Below, piece after piece: positions 45,635-55,742 of a stretch of DNA of 64,000 nucleotides (within the stretch, counting starts at the first letter, position 1; every line of letters starts with the position of its first letter). The stretch covers positions 1,919,941 to 1,983,940 of the forward strand of contig NZ_CP039381.1 of NCBI RefSeq assembly GCF_005601135.1. The letters run 5' to 3'. The notes under the pieces were generated by a model. The model was not told the origin of the DNA. It made no database searches and saw only the letters and a list, made by a program, of their open reading frames with translations. A program made the position numbers and the translations under genes. Source of the stretch: Ruminococcus bovis (GTDB lineage: Bacteria; Bacillota; Clostridia; Oscillospirales; Acutalibacteraceae).

Positions 45635-46759
45635 ATGAAGAAAGAACTAACATATGTTGCTACTTGCCTTTTAGGTGTAGAGGGCCTTGTAGCTAATGAA
45701 CTAAAATTTATGGGTGCTAAAGAAGTAACACCTGAGAACGGCAGAGTAATTTTTAAGGGTAATTACAACATTCTTGCAAGAGCCAATATTTGTAGCCGAT
45801 ATGCCGAGAGAATTATGATTCTTTTAGGCACTTTTTATGCCAGAACATTTGAAGAACTTTTTAACGGTGTAAGCAAAATCAAATGGTCTGAATATATTGA
45901 TAAGGATGACAATTTTCCGGTAAAAGGCACTTGTCTATCAAGTCAGCTAATGTCAGTACCTGACTGCCAAAAGATTATTAAGAAAGCCTCAGCAAAGTCA
46001 CTTTCTAAGGCTTATGGAGTGGAATGGCTAAATGATGATGGTGACTTGCACCAAATTCAGTTCCTAATCTTTAAAGATAAAGTTTCTATTATGCTGGATA
46101 CAACAGGTAAAGGTCTTTATAAAAGAGGTTATAGAGAAAATTCAAATGATGCACCTATCAAAGAAACTTTAGCAGCAGTTTTGGCCGAACTTTCTATGGT
46201 TAGAGCCAACCATACTGTAATTGATCCTATGTGTGGCAGTGGTACAATTCTAATCGAAAGTGCTTTAAAGGCTATGAAAATTGCACCGGGATTAAATAGA
46301 GAATTTTCAGCAGAAAACTGGAAACAAATTCCTAATGAAGTGTGGGAACAGGAAAGAGAAAAGGCGAAATCTGAAATCAATACCGATTGTGCATTTAAGG
46401 GTATCGGTTACGATATTGATGAAGAAAGCCTGAATATTGCCAGAGAAAATGCAGAAAAAGCCGGTGTAGCCGATAGAATTACATTTGAGCATAGAGATAT
46501 AAGGGACTTTGTCCATGATACTGAGAGAGGTACAGTTATTACCAACCCTCCTTACGGCGAAAGACTTCTTGATATTGATAGGGCAAGAGAACTTTATAAA
46601 ATTATGGGTAAAAAATTCGTCAAAAAAGACGGTTGGAGTTATACTATAATATCACCGGATGATGAATTTGAAAAAATCTTTGGTCGCAAAGCTGACAAGA
46701 GAAGAAAGTTATATAACGGTATGTTAAAGTGCCAAGCATATATGTATTTTAAGCGTTAA
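45635..46759 (+). CDS. THUMP-domain class I SAM-dependent RNA methyltransferase (RlmL/YpsC type)
   Basis: 374 residues from the ATG at 45635 (GGAG 6 bases upstream); the frame opens 51 bases earlier inside the hpf terminator, so that start is rejected. THUMP region about 1-160; SAM motif IDPMCGSGTILIESAL and catalytic NPPY in VITNPPYGERL. Homologues make m2G in 23S rRNA. Start and domains are clear; the exact site is inferred. Confidence 0.9.
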   Translation: MKKELTYVATCLLGVEGLVANELKFMGAKEVTPENGRVIFKGNYNILARANICSRYAERIMILLGTFYARTFEELFNGVSKIKWSEYIDKDDNFPVKGTCLSSQLMSVPDCQKIIKKASAKSLSKAYGVEWLNDDGDLHQIQFLIFKDKVSIMLDTTGKGLYKRGYRENSNDAPIKETLAAVLAELSMVRANHTVIDPMCGSGTILIESALKAMKIAPGLNREFSAENWKQIPNEVWEQEREKAKSEINTDCAFKGIGYDIDEESLNIARENAEKAGVADRITFEHRDIRDFVHDTERGTVITNPPYGERLLDIDRARELYKIMGKKFVKKDGWSYTIISPDDEFEKIFGRKADKRRKLYNGMLKCQAYMYFKR

Positions 46760-46835
46760 GTGAAACTTATGTGATAATATGTACAGTAAATAGAAAAATG
46801 TATATAAGATTTTGAAAAAAATCCCTATAAAGGTC

Positions 46836-46864
46836 TTGACTGTATGAAAAACTGGTGCTACAAT
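46836..46864 (+). promoter_or_regulatory. sigma-A promoter of groESL
   Basis: TTGACT (46836-46841), 17-base spacer, TACAAT (46859-46864), directly before the CIRCE operator. Confidence 0.88.
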
Positions 46865-46868
46865 ATAT

Positions 46869-46895
46869 TTAGCACTCAGAGATAGAGAGTGCTAA
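46869..46895 (+). promoter_or_regulatory. CIRCE operator (HrcA site)
   Basis: TTAGCACTC, 9 bases, GAGTGCTAA: a perfect match to the CIRCE consensus. HrcA bound here would cover the transcription start of groESL and release it on heat stress. Confidence 0.98.
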
Positions 46896-46931
46896 ACCAA
46901 GTAGTTAACAACTTTAAGGAGGATAAATATT

Positions 46932-47216
46932 ATGACAATTAAACCATTAGCAGACAAAGTAGTTGTTAAGGTAGAAGAGGCTGAACAGACAACAGCTTCC
47001 GGTATTGTTCTTTCTACATCAGCACAGGAGAAACCTGCTTTCGCAACAGTAGTAGCAGTAGGTCCTGGTGGTGTAGTAGACGGTGAAAAGGTAGAAATGA
47101 CAGTTAAAGTAGGCGACAAGGTAGTTACTTCTAAGTATAGTGGTACTGAAATCAAACTTGACGGTGAAGAATACACTATCGTTTCACAGTCAGATATTCT
47201 TGCTATTGTTGAATAA
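46932..47216 (+). CDS. groES: GroES co-chaperonin
   Basis: 94 residues: MTIKPLADKVVVKVEEAEQT, the mobile loop TASGIVLSTSAQEKPAFATV and YTIVSQSDILAIVE at the end. It caps the GroEL cavity. Strong ribosome site AAGGAGGA; 19 bases before groEL. Repressed by HrcA through the CIRCE site. Confidence 0.98.
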   Translation: MTIKPLADKVVVKVEEAEQTTASGIVLSTSAQEKPAFATVVAVGPGGVVDGEKVEMTVKVGDKVVTSKYSGTEIKLDGEEYTIVSQSDILAIVE

Positions 47217-47232
47217 GAAGAGAGGTTAATAA

Positions 47233-48864
<1,632 letters not shown>

Positions 48865-48888
48865 TACCAAACTTAAAATTATAAACTT

Positions 48889-48916
48889 AAAGTCCATCCT
48901 TTTGGGTGGACTTTTT
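48889..48916 (+). terminator. terminator of groESL
   Basis: AGTCCATCC (48891-48899) pairs with GGGTGGACT (48904-48912), one G-T pair, followed by TTTTTT. Confidence 0.85.
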
Positions 48917-48978
48917 TCTTTGTGTTAATTCACTATTTTTATACCCAATGTTATAAATTATTCTAAATTACTACCAAA

Positions 48979-49000
48979 AATAATAAAAATTTTTATTATT
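48979..49000. repeat. 22-bp AT-only perfect palindrome
   Basis: AATAATAAAAA followed by its exact complement TTTTTATTATT. It lies between groEL and the VanZ-like gene. It could be a weak extra terminator or a protein site. Confidence 0.5.
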
Positions 49001-49022
49001 ATGATATATTCTGTAAAATATA

Positions 49023-49031
49023 TGGTATAAT
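49023..49031 (+). promoter_or_regulatory. extended -10 promoter of the VanZ-like gene
   Basis: TGGTATAAT (TG-N-TATAAT) 29 bases before the ATG, with AAAGGAGAAGG as ribosome site; no clear -35. Confidence 0.6.
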
Positions 49032-49059
49032 TACAAACGCTTATCGAAAGGAGAAGGTT

Positions 49060-49647
49060 ATGAACAAGACAGTTTATGTTATTAAGCTAATAATTTCAAT
49101 TGTTATTGGTGTAGTAGGTGGATATTTATTGTATAACTTTGCACTAATGGATAAAGTTCCTACTATGTTAGGTGATACAATATATATGCTAAGTAGTATA
49201 TTGACAATGATATTGTCAATGGTAGCTTGTACTTTTATCGTGTATTTAATTACAGGATTAAAGGTTAACCCAATTGTATTTAAGGTTGTAGTAGCCTTAT
49301 ACTTTTTGTTCCTATTATTTGTGCTTTATGGTCGTAATTCTTCCATAAGAGAAATGAATTTCAATTTAATTGCATCTTTACAAGAACTAACTACCGACTC
49401 AGAATCATTATTACAGTTTATACTAAACATAATTGTGCTAATGCCAATTGCATATTTCTTTAAGAATAAGGGTGTTATTTTTACAGAACTTATTTTCTTA
49501 GCAATTTCATTCGGTATAGAAATTATGCAGTATGTAACTGCAAGAGGTTTCTTTGATATTATTGATATTGTTTGTTATATGATTGGTATGAATTTAGCAT
49601 ATCTATTCTTTAGATTAACTAAAGTAGATATAGTAAAAAGAAAATAA
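49060..49647 (+). CDS. VanZ-like membrane protein
   Basis: 195 residues with about five or six membrane helices. The C-terminal part, GIEIMQYVTARGFFDIIDIV, follows the VanZ pattern (E-x-x-Q ... R-x-F-D-x-x-D). VanZ of the teicoplanin-resistance cluster gives low-level glycopeptide tolerance, but most family members are in genomes without that cluster and their job is unknown. It stands alone with its own promoter. Confidence 0.78.
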   Translation: MNKTVYVIKLIISIVIGVVGGYLLYNFALMDKVPTMLGDTIYMLSSILTMILSMVACTFIVYLITGLKVNPIVFKVVVALYFLFLLFVLYGRNSSIREMNFNLIASLQELTTDSESLLQFILNIIVLMPIAYFFKNKGVIFTELIFLAISFGIEIMQYVTARGFFDIIDIVCYMIGMNLAYLFFRLTKVDIVKRK

Positions 49648-49654
49648 GCATAAA

Positions 49655-49684
49655 GAAAAGACCTGATAATTCAGGTCTTTTTTA
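49655..49684. terminator. bidirectional terminator between the VanZ-like gene and gpsA
   Basis: AAAGACCTGA (49657-49666) and TCAGGTCTTT (49671-49680) form a perfect 10-bp stem, with T-runs on both strands, so it can serve both converging genes. Confidence 0.88.
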
Positions 49685-49703
49685 TGTAAATATAAAATTT
49701 TAA

Positions 49704-50666
49704 TTAAAATTCACTTCTCACATCTCTCTTAAACAGAGCGTCCAGTGCAGGAGTGATTTCTTTATTTTCAAATAGAACTTCATATAGCTGATTAACAATA
49801 GGCATTTCCACACCCATCTTCTTAGCTAATTTGTAAATTGCCTTAGTTGTCATAACACCCTCAGCAAGTTTATCATACTTTTGTCCTTTAATCAGTTGTT
49901 CACCGTACATTCTGTTGTGACTCCATTTAGAGAACAAAGTAGCCTCATAGTCACCAAGATGACAAAGTCCATATGCACTCATTTCATTACCACCCATAAC
50001 TTTAATAAGGGCAGCAACCTCTCTAGGTGCTCTGGCCATTAAACCACCTTTTAGGCTTGTATATCCTAGTCCATCAAGCATACCGGCACAAATGCCAATA
50101 ACATTCTTTGCAGCAGCACCGATTTCTGTACCGATTAAATCTGTACCTATGTAAAAACGAATAAGCTCACTGTTAAATTCTTTAACCAGCTTTTTCTTAA
50201 CTTCTTCATCCTCACTGTCAATAACCATACAGTTAGGAATACCTCTAACATAGTCTTGAGGATGTCCCGGACCAACCCAAACTGCAACCTTAGTTTTGTC
50301 TTTGTCAATAAACTCACTGACAACTTCACTAAGTCTTTCACCGGTAGTTTCTTCAATACCTTTCATACAAAGTACAATAGTTTTTCCGGTAAGGTCGTAC
50401 TTAGCAATATCAGTCATATATTCTCTAAGATGCTGACAACTAATAGAAATAACAATAACCTCAGCCCTTTCGACTGAATACTTAAGGTCAGAAGAAACCT
50501 CAATAGAGTCAGGGTAGGAAAGGTAGTCGTTCTTTCTGTTGTTCTTTAGAGCAATAAATTCAGGTGCATTTTCCAGTCCTCCGGAAAGTACATCATGACC
50601 GATTTTGTCAAGATACCAGGCAATACAACTGCCCCAGCGTCCACATCCAAGTACAGATATTTTCAT
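49704..50666 (-). CDS. gpsA: GpsA-like NAD(P)H glycerol-3-phosphate dehydrogenase
   Basis: 320 residues. N-terminal nucleotide motif GCGRWGSCIAWYL, the conserved AAAKNVIGICAGMLDG and ALIKVMGG. The reaction makes sn-glycerol-3-phosphate for phospholipids. The usual C-terminal GLGDLxxT segment reads CHLGDYEATLF, and the initial GAGxxG-like motif has Cys and Arg (GCGRWG), so it is a divergent member; substrate assignment is good but not certain. A structured RNA candidate precedes it. Confidence 0.87.
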   Translation of the reverse strand: MKISVLGCGRWGSCIAWYLDKIGHDVLSGGLENAPEFIALKNNRKNDYLSYPDSIEVSSDLKYSVERAEVIVISISCQHLREYMTDIAKYDLTGKTIVLCMKGIEETTGERLSEVVSEFIDKDKTKVAVWVGPGHPQDYVRGIPNCMVIDSEDEEVKKKLVKEFNSELIRFYIGTDLIGTEIGAAAKNVIGICAGMLDGLGYTSLKGGLMARAPREVAALIKVMGGNEMSAYGLCHLGDYEATLFSKWSHNRMYGEQLIKGQKYDKLAEGVMTTKAIYKLAKKMGVEMPIVNQLYEVLFENKEITPALDALFKRDVRSEF

Positions 50667-50697
50667 ATATAAAGTCCTCGCAAATTTAAAAAATTAT

Positions 50698-50849
50698 AGA
50701 AAAACCCCACCTGACCGTAAATGCTTAAATATAACCTGCCTACAAAATGACAGGTGGGTGCACTCCCAACAGCTTTAGGATCCCTAATGAATCATAAGGT
50801 CTTCAACACCGCATATGGAGTCCGTGCTCCCTTTTAAAAAGTTGTAGGG
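50698..50849 (-). ncRNA. structured RNA candidate between the DUF1292 gene and gpsA, possibly 6S RNA
   Basis: On the minus strand the segment is GC-richer than its surroundings and strongly paired. A long-range stem joins CCTACAA (50848-50842) to TTGTAGG (50745-50739). Inside it GGGAGCAC (50831-50824) pairs with GTGCACCC (50763-50756) with one mismatch, then a smaller hairpin. At the 3' end CCCACCTG and CAGGTGGG (50758-50751 and 50712-50705) form a stem followed by GTTTTTC, a terminator. A long bulged hairpin ending in a terminator suits 6S RNA, and the piece GCGGTGTTG recalls it from memory. A leader controlling gpsA is the other option. Confidence 0.5.
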
Positions 50850-50894
50850 TTATTTTCGCATATTCGCAAATCAGGTAGGGGGATAAACTAAATC

Positions 50895-51197
50895 TTAGAT
50901 TTCATCCTCGTCATCGAAAAGTTTTTCAAAGTTAGCTTCAAACTTTTCTGCTAAATAATCTAGTAAATCTTCATCGTCAATTTCAGCAAATTCTTCTTCA
51001 CCATTATCGTTGATGATAGCTTCCATAATATAGTATTCTCCGGCATCGTTTACACTATCCTCCGGATTTTCGTAAAATGGATAAAGTGCATAATATTCAC
51101 TATCTTCATGTTCAATAGTGTCCAGAATTTCAAAGCTGTGTTCGTTACCTTCATCATCAATAAGAGTGATAAGATCAGGTGCAAATTCATTGTTCAT
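50895..51197 (-). CDS. DUF1292 (YrzB-like) protein
   Basis: 100 residues, very acidic. FAPDLITLIDDEGNEHSFEILDTIEHEDSEYYALYP is in part the DUF1292 pattern. In Bacillus yrzB lies with alaS and yrrK (ruvX); here it stands alone. Function unknown. The start has GAGGTGA upstream on its strand. Confidence 0.85.
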   Translation of the reverse strand: MNNEFAPDLITLIDDEGNEHSFEILDTIEHEDSEYYALYPFYENPEDSVNDAGEYYIMEAIINDNGEEEFAEIDDEDLLDYLAEKFEANFEKLFDDEDEI

Positions 51198-51312
51198 TTA
51201 GCTTCACCTCAATTTCTATACATATATTTTACCCAACTAAGTGCCATAAGTCAAGGGAAAATATGTGTAAAATTTCAAAAAATAATTAAATTTACGAATT
51301 AATTATTTTTTA

Positions 51313-51341
51313 TTGATTTAATAGCTTTCTTGATATATAAT
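51313..51341 (+). promoter_or_regulatory. sigma-A promoter of the sugar transferase gene
   Basis: TTGATT (51313-51318), 17-base spacer, TATAAT (51336-51341). Confidence 0.78.
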
Positions 51342-51385
51342 ATAACTTATGTATGTGCATTTTATTCTAGAACGGAGAATTTATT

Positions 51386-52075
51386 TTGTTAAAAGATTTT
51401 GATAAACTCCCTAAGGAGTTCCAATGTCCGGAAGTTAAGAAATATTACGATATATTAAAAAAGAAAAAAACAAGTATTATTCTTAAGAGAATATCTGATA
51501 TTATCTTGTCAATTATTTTGATTATATTACTTGCAATACCAATGCTTGTAATCGCTTTTATTATCAAGATTAGTGCCACCAAAGGTCCTGTATTTTATAA
51601 GCAAGAGCGTGTTACTAAGTACGGTAAGCACTTTATGATTTTGAAATTCAGAACAATGATTGTTGGTTCTGACCAGTGTGGTGAACTTCTTACCAAGGAA
51701 GGTGACGAAAGAGTTACCCTAATCGGTAGAGCCTTAAGAAAGTATAGACTTGACGAATTACCACAGATTTTCCATGTACTGACAGGTAAAATGACAATTG
51801 TAGGTACTAGGCCTGAAGTTGTAAAATATGTTGAACAGTATAAACCGGTGTATTATGCAACACTTCTTTTACCTGCAGGTATTACAAGTTTTGCTTCTAT
51901 TAAGTATAAAGATGAGAACAAACTCCTTAAAGAAGGTGATGATGTTGATGCAACATATATCAACAAAATTCTACCGGATAAAATGCGATATAATTTAAAG
52001 TATCTTCAAAGATTTAGATTAAGAAGAGATTTTAGCTTAATGCTAAAGACTGTTAAAGAAGTATTTAAACGATAG
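51386..52075 (+). CDS. initiating sugar transferase of exopolysaccharide synthesis (PF02397)
   Basis: 229 residues from a TTG with CGGAGAA upstream. One N-terminal membrane helix (about 36-58), then the catalytic core: GPVFYKQERVTKYGKHFMILKFRTM, LRKYRLDELPQIFHVLTGKM and VGTRPEV. It loads the first sugar phosphate onto undecaprenyl phosphate. Such enzymes pair with CpsC/CpsD; those are at 9841-11404. Confidence 0.93.
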   Translation: MLKDFDKLPKEFQCPEVKKYYDILKKKKTSIILKRISDIILSIILIILLAIPMLVIAFIIKISATKGPVFYKQERVTKYGKHFMILKFRTMIVGSDQCGELLTKEGDERVTLIGRALRKYRLDELPQIFHVLTGKMTIVGTRPEVVKYVEQYKPVYYATLLLPAGITSFASIKYKDENKLLKEGDDVDATYINKILPDKMRYNLKYLQRFRLRRDFSLMLKTVKEVFKR

Positions 52076-52079
52076 GGAG

Positions 52080-53555
52080 GTGGACAAAATTAGCCTACTG
52101 AATAACTCAAGCTATTTTAGAGTAAGTTTTATTTTATGTTTGTTTTTTACAAATGTAGCCTTTCTTCAAATACCGGCTTATTGTTTTTTAGTTGTCCTTG
52201 CTATTTGGGGAATTTATCTTACTGTTAGAAATATAGTTAAGTATAAAGCATATAAGAAAATGGAATTTGGTTTGTGGGCAATGGCTTTTTTAGGTGTTAA
52301 TCTTATTACTGCCCTTATCCATATTACTGACAATTTCTTAATAAATTTATTATTTCTTGTTTTTGTTTCGGTATGTTTCTTTGTTTTTTACGGGGCATAT
52401 ATTGAGAAAAGTACCGACATAAAGCATGAACTTTATACAGTTGCAAGAATTTTTCTATATATGGTGACTTTAATGCAAGTAGTGGGTATTGCTTGTCTTG
52501 TGTTTAATGTTTCTTACCACAATGAATGGATAGACTTGATTGTATACGAAAATAGATTTACAGGTCTTTTTATTAACCCTAACCTTTGTGGTTTTGCATC
52601 TGTATTTGTTGTATTTTGTGTGCATATACTAACAATACATAAGTTTGACAGTAAGTATTCTGCTTTACCTGCTACATCAAGAATTTGGCTTGCATCAGGT
52701 CTTTTTATCAACATTCTGACTTTATTCTTATGTGACAGTAATGCAAGTATGGTTCTGTTCCTTGGTTATGTTATTGTGTTTGTTGTTACAAAGTTTATCA
52801 CTTCAAGAGGTGACTATAAGAAGAAACAATTGATATTGAGATTTCTTTCAACATTAGTTGCCGGTGTTGTTATTATTTGTTGCACATATTTCCTAAGAAG
52901 TATTTGCCAAATCGGTGTATCAACACTTATTAATTCCAATAGCAATATTATCCTTTCAGACAGTGATGTAGGTTCAAATATTACAACAGTATTGCCTGAA
53001 AATTCTGATGTTACTTTTGAACATGAAAATTCTAATGTTGATTCCGGTAGATTTACTTTGTGGAATCAAGCAATGACTATTTTCTCCCATCATCCTGTAA
53101 TGGGTATCGGTAAGGGTAATATCCTAAGCTATAGCTACAAATATATTGATGGTGGTATGCATTTTGCTAACCTATACAGTGGTGACTTTGCAAGTATGTT
53201 TGCCTCATTTACTACAGATATTCACAACGCATACATAACTATTCTTGTATGTTCAGGTGTAATCGGATTTTTGTTATTTATGATTTTTGCCTTTAGAAAC
53301 GGTATATCAATTACAAAGTATCTGTTTAGAAAAGGTAAAGAGCTTGAACATGGCATTTTCCCATGTTTATTCAGTTTTATTGTGTCATATCTGGTGTTTG
53401 CTTGTTTTGAGAAAGCACTGGTTTTTGATATATCATTTATGGTAATAATTTTCTGGTTTATTTTAGGTCAGATTATGTGCTATAATGTAAGAGAAAAGGA
53501 AGAACCACTCAAGGAATTTTCCTTTAAAGAAAGTGTTAGAAAAAACCTATTGTAA
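52080..53555 (+). CDS. O-antigen ligase/Wzy-like polysaccharide polymerase
   Basis: About 488-491 residues, with some eleven or twelve membrane helices. SGRFTLWNQAMTIFSHHPVMGIGKGN (about residues 325-349, in part) is the Wzy/WaaL signature. Such proteins join repeat units to polymer or ligate it to an acceptor. The first frame codon is GTG at 52080, but it overlaps the ribosome site GGGAGG (52075-52080). The best-spaced in-frame codon is ATT at 52089, so translation may begin there. Boundary is therefore uncertain by 9 bases. Confidence 0.85.
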   Translation: MDKISLLNNSSYFRVSFILCLFFTNVAFLQIPAYCFLVVLAIWGIYLTVRNIVKYKAYKKMEFGLWAMAFLGVNLITALIHITDNFLINLLFLVFVSVCFFVFYGAYIEKSTDIKHELYTVARIFLYMVTLMQVVGIACLVFNVSYHNEWIDLIVYENRFTGLFINPNLCGFASVFVVFCVHILTIHKFDSKYSALPATSRIWLASGLFINILTLFLCDSNASMVLFLGYVIVFVVTKFITSRGDYKKKQLILRFLSTLVAGVVIICCTYFLRSICQIGVSTLINSNSNIILSDSDVGSNITTVLPENSDVTFEHENSNVDSGRFTLWNQAMTIFSHHPVMGIGKGNILSYSYKYIDGGMHFANLYSGDFASMFASFTTDIHNAYITILVCSGVIGFLLFMIFAFRNGISITKYLFRKGKELEHGIFPCLFSFIVSYLVFACFEKALVFDISFMVIIFWFILGQIMCYNVREKEEPLKEFSFKESVRKNLL

Positions 53556-53577
53556 AATTTAGCAAAAGGTGATTTTT

Positions 53578-54066
53578 ATGAAGTTCTATTTTAGCAAAGA
53601 TACTTCAACAGTAAATTCAAGATTTGTAATTTATGATGAACTGGGTCATATTAAGTACTATGTGCTAAGGGACTATAGTCATTCATATTGGAATCTTGTT
53701 ATTACAGACATTAGCTTTAATAAGCTGTGTACAATTAATTCTGTACCATTGCCATTTATGAAGGCTTTTACAATTAAGAATAATAATAGTACCATAAGAC
53801 TTGTTTTTAACAAAAATAAGTTTAGACCAATGTGCTATTATTACGGTATTAGTTGGAGAATTTGTGGCGATATTCTTGGTAAAAATTTTGAAATAAGAGA
53901 TACAGATAACTCAGTTCTCCTAACTCATTACAAGAAATGGGCAGATTTATCAAAAGGCTATGAAATCAATATAACCGATAATGGGAGAGAGGTTTTTCTT
54001 CTTGCATCAGTTGTATGTGTTCATTTAATAGAAACAAACGAAAAGAAACAATTAGTAAAAGTGTGA
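53578..54066 (+). CDS. LURP-one/tubby-like (YxjI-type) domain protein
   Basis: 162 residues from the ATG at 53578 with AAAAGGTGAT upstream. The chain is a series of beta strands with KFYFSKDTSTVNSRFVIYDELG at the start and ISWRICGDILGKNFEIRD in the middle, like the LURP-one-related fold (a tubby-like barrel with a central helix). Function is unknown in bacteria; binding to membrane lipids is proposed for related folds. It follows the polymerase gene closely, so it is probably co-transcribed with it. Confidence 0.7.
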   Translation: MKFYFSKDTSTVNSRFVIYDELGHIKYYVLRDYSHSYWNLVITDISFNKLCTINSVPLPFMKAFTIKNNNSTIRLVFNKNKFRPMCYYYGISWRICGDILGKNFEIRDTDNSVLLTHYKKWADLSKGYEINITDNGREVFLLASVVCVHLIETNEKKQLVKV

Positions 54067-54075
54067 GGTATTATT

Positions 54076-54558
54076 ATGAATAAGTTACTTAAATTATTAT
54101 CCGAAAATTCAAAATATACAACATCAGAACTTGCGTTAATTCTAAGTGAGCCTGAAGACTACATTAAGGCTCAGATTAAGGAATATGAAGAAAAAGGTAT
54201 CATCAAAGGTTACAAGGCAGTTGTTAACTGGGAAAAGCTAGAAGACAAAGATGTTTCTGCTATTATTGAAGTTAAGGTTGCTCCTGAACCAGAAACAGGC
54301 TTTGACAAGATTGCAGAGAAGATTATGGCTTTTGATGAAGTTGAAACAGTAAACCTAATTGCAGGTTCTTATGACCTTTCTCTAGTTGTTACAGGTAAGA
54401 CTATGAATGATGTTGCATCATTTGTTAGCAGAAGACTATCACCTTTAGCAAATGTTCTATCATGCCAAACTAACTTTATCCTAAAGAACTACAAAGAGGG
54501 TGGCGTTATTATGGCAGAAACTATTGAAGAAGAAGATAAAAGGAGCCTTGTATTATAA
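54076..54558 (+). CDS. Lrp/AsnC-family transcription regulator
   Basis: 160 residues. N-terminal winged helix (1-50, TTSELALILSEPEDYIKAQIKEYEEKGIIKGYKAV in part) and a C-terminal RAM ligand-binding domain (about 55-140, VETVNLIAGSYDLSLVVTG). It is expected to sense an amino acid and control the adjacent aminotransferase, whose ATG overlaps its stop by one base. A common gene pair in clostridia. Confidence 0.92.
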   Translation: MNKLLKLLSENSKYTTSELALILSEPEDYIKAQIKEYEEKGIIKGYKAVVNWEKLEDKDVSAIIEVKVAPEPETGFDKIAEKIMAFDEVETVNLIAGSYDLSLVVTGKTMNDVASFVSRRLSPLANVLSCQTNFILKNYKEGGVIMAETIEEEDKRSLVL

Positions 54559-55742
54559 TGGATTATTCAAAGGTACTCAACAGTAAAATCGTTTCTGTTA
54601 AGCCATCAGGTATCAGAAAGTTCTTTGATATTGCTGCTGAGATGGACAATGTTATTTCTCTTTCAGTAGGTGAACCTGATTTTAAGACACCTTGGCATGT
54701 TAGAGAAGAAGGTATCTCTTCACTACAAATGGGCAAAACTTGGTACACACCAAACAGAGGTTTGTCTATTTTAAGAGATGAAATTACTAAGTATTATGAC
54801 CGTAGATTCGGTATTAAATATGAACCACTTTCACAGGTACTTGTTACTGTAGGTGGCAGTGAAGCTATTGATGTAGCAATTCGTTGTTTAGCAGGTCCGG
54901 GAGATGAAGTTATCATTCCTCAGCCATCATTTGTATGCTATGAACCATTAACAGAAATGGCAGGAGCTACTCCTGTACTAATGGATACTAAGGTTGAGAA
55001 TGAATTCAGAATTGTTCCTGAAGACCTGGAAAAAGCTATTACAGACAAGACAAAACTACTTATTCTTCCATATCCTAATAACCCAACCGGTGGTATTATG
55101 GAAAAGAAAGACCTAGAGGCAATTGCTGAAGTTATCAAGAAACATGACCTAATGGTTCTTTCTGATGAAATCTATGCAGAACTTACATATACAAAGGACA
55201 AGCATACTTCAATTGCTAATATTGAGGGTATGTATGAGAGAACTATTGTTGTTAATGGTTTCAGTAAAACATACGCAATGACAGGTTGGAGACTTGGTTA
55301 TGCACTTGGTCCTAAGGAAATTATTGCCCAAATGACTAAGCTACATCAGTTCTGTATTATGAGTGCGCCAACAACTGCACAGTATGCTGCTATTGAGGCT
55401 CTTCGTCATGGTGATGATGATATTGAAAGTATGAAAGATGAATATGAAATGCGTAAGCATTTTATTGTTGGTTCATTTGATAAACTTGGACTTGACTGCT
55501 TTGAACCAAAGGGTGCTTTCTACTGTTTCCCTTGTATCAAAAGTACAGGCCTTTCATCAGAAGAATTCTGTACAAGACTTATTAAAGAAAAGCATGTTGC
55601 AGTTGTTCCCGGTAATGCTTTTGGTGAATGTGGTGAGGGCTTTATCAGAGTTTCTTACTGTAATAGCCTAAAGAATATTGCTGAGGCTATGAGAAGAATT
55701 GAAGAATTCCTAGTGGAGTTAAAAGATGGAAATAAAGGTTAA
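54558..55742 (+). CDS. class I aminotransferase (PatA/AspC-like)
   Basis: 394 residues. PNNPTGGIMEKKDLEAIAE, SDEIYAELTY, and VNGFSKTYAMTGWRLGYALG (PLP Lys in SKTYAMTGWR) are typical. Subgroup I-gamma includes aspartate, alanine and N-acetyl-diaminopimelate aminotransferases; the substrate is unknown. It is transcribed with the Lrp regulator, and overlaps ispE by 17 bases. Confidence 0.92.
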   Translation: MDYSKVLNSKIVSVKPSGIRKFFDIAAEMDNVISLSVGEPDFKTPWHVREEGISSLQMGKTWYTPNRGLSILRDEITKYYDRRFGIKYEPLSQVLVTVGGSEAIDVAIRCLAGPGDEVIIPQPSFVCYEPLTEMAGATPVLMDTKVENEFRIVPEDLEKAITDKTKLLILPYPNNPTGGIMEKKDLEAIAEVIKKHDLMVLSDEIYAELTYTKDKHTSIANIEGMYERTIVVNGFSKTYAMTGWRLGYALGPKEIIAQMTKLHQFCIMSAPTTAQYAAIEALRHGDDDIESMKDEYEMRKHFIVGSFDKLGLDCFEPKGAFYCFPCIKSTGLSSEEFCTRLIKEKHVAVVPGNAFGECGEGFIRVSYCNSLKNIAEAMRRIEEFLVELKDGNKG

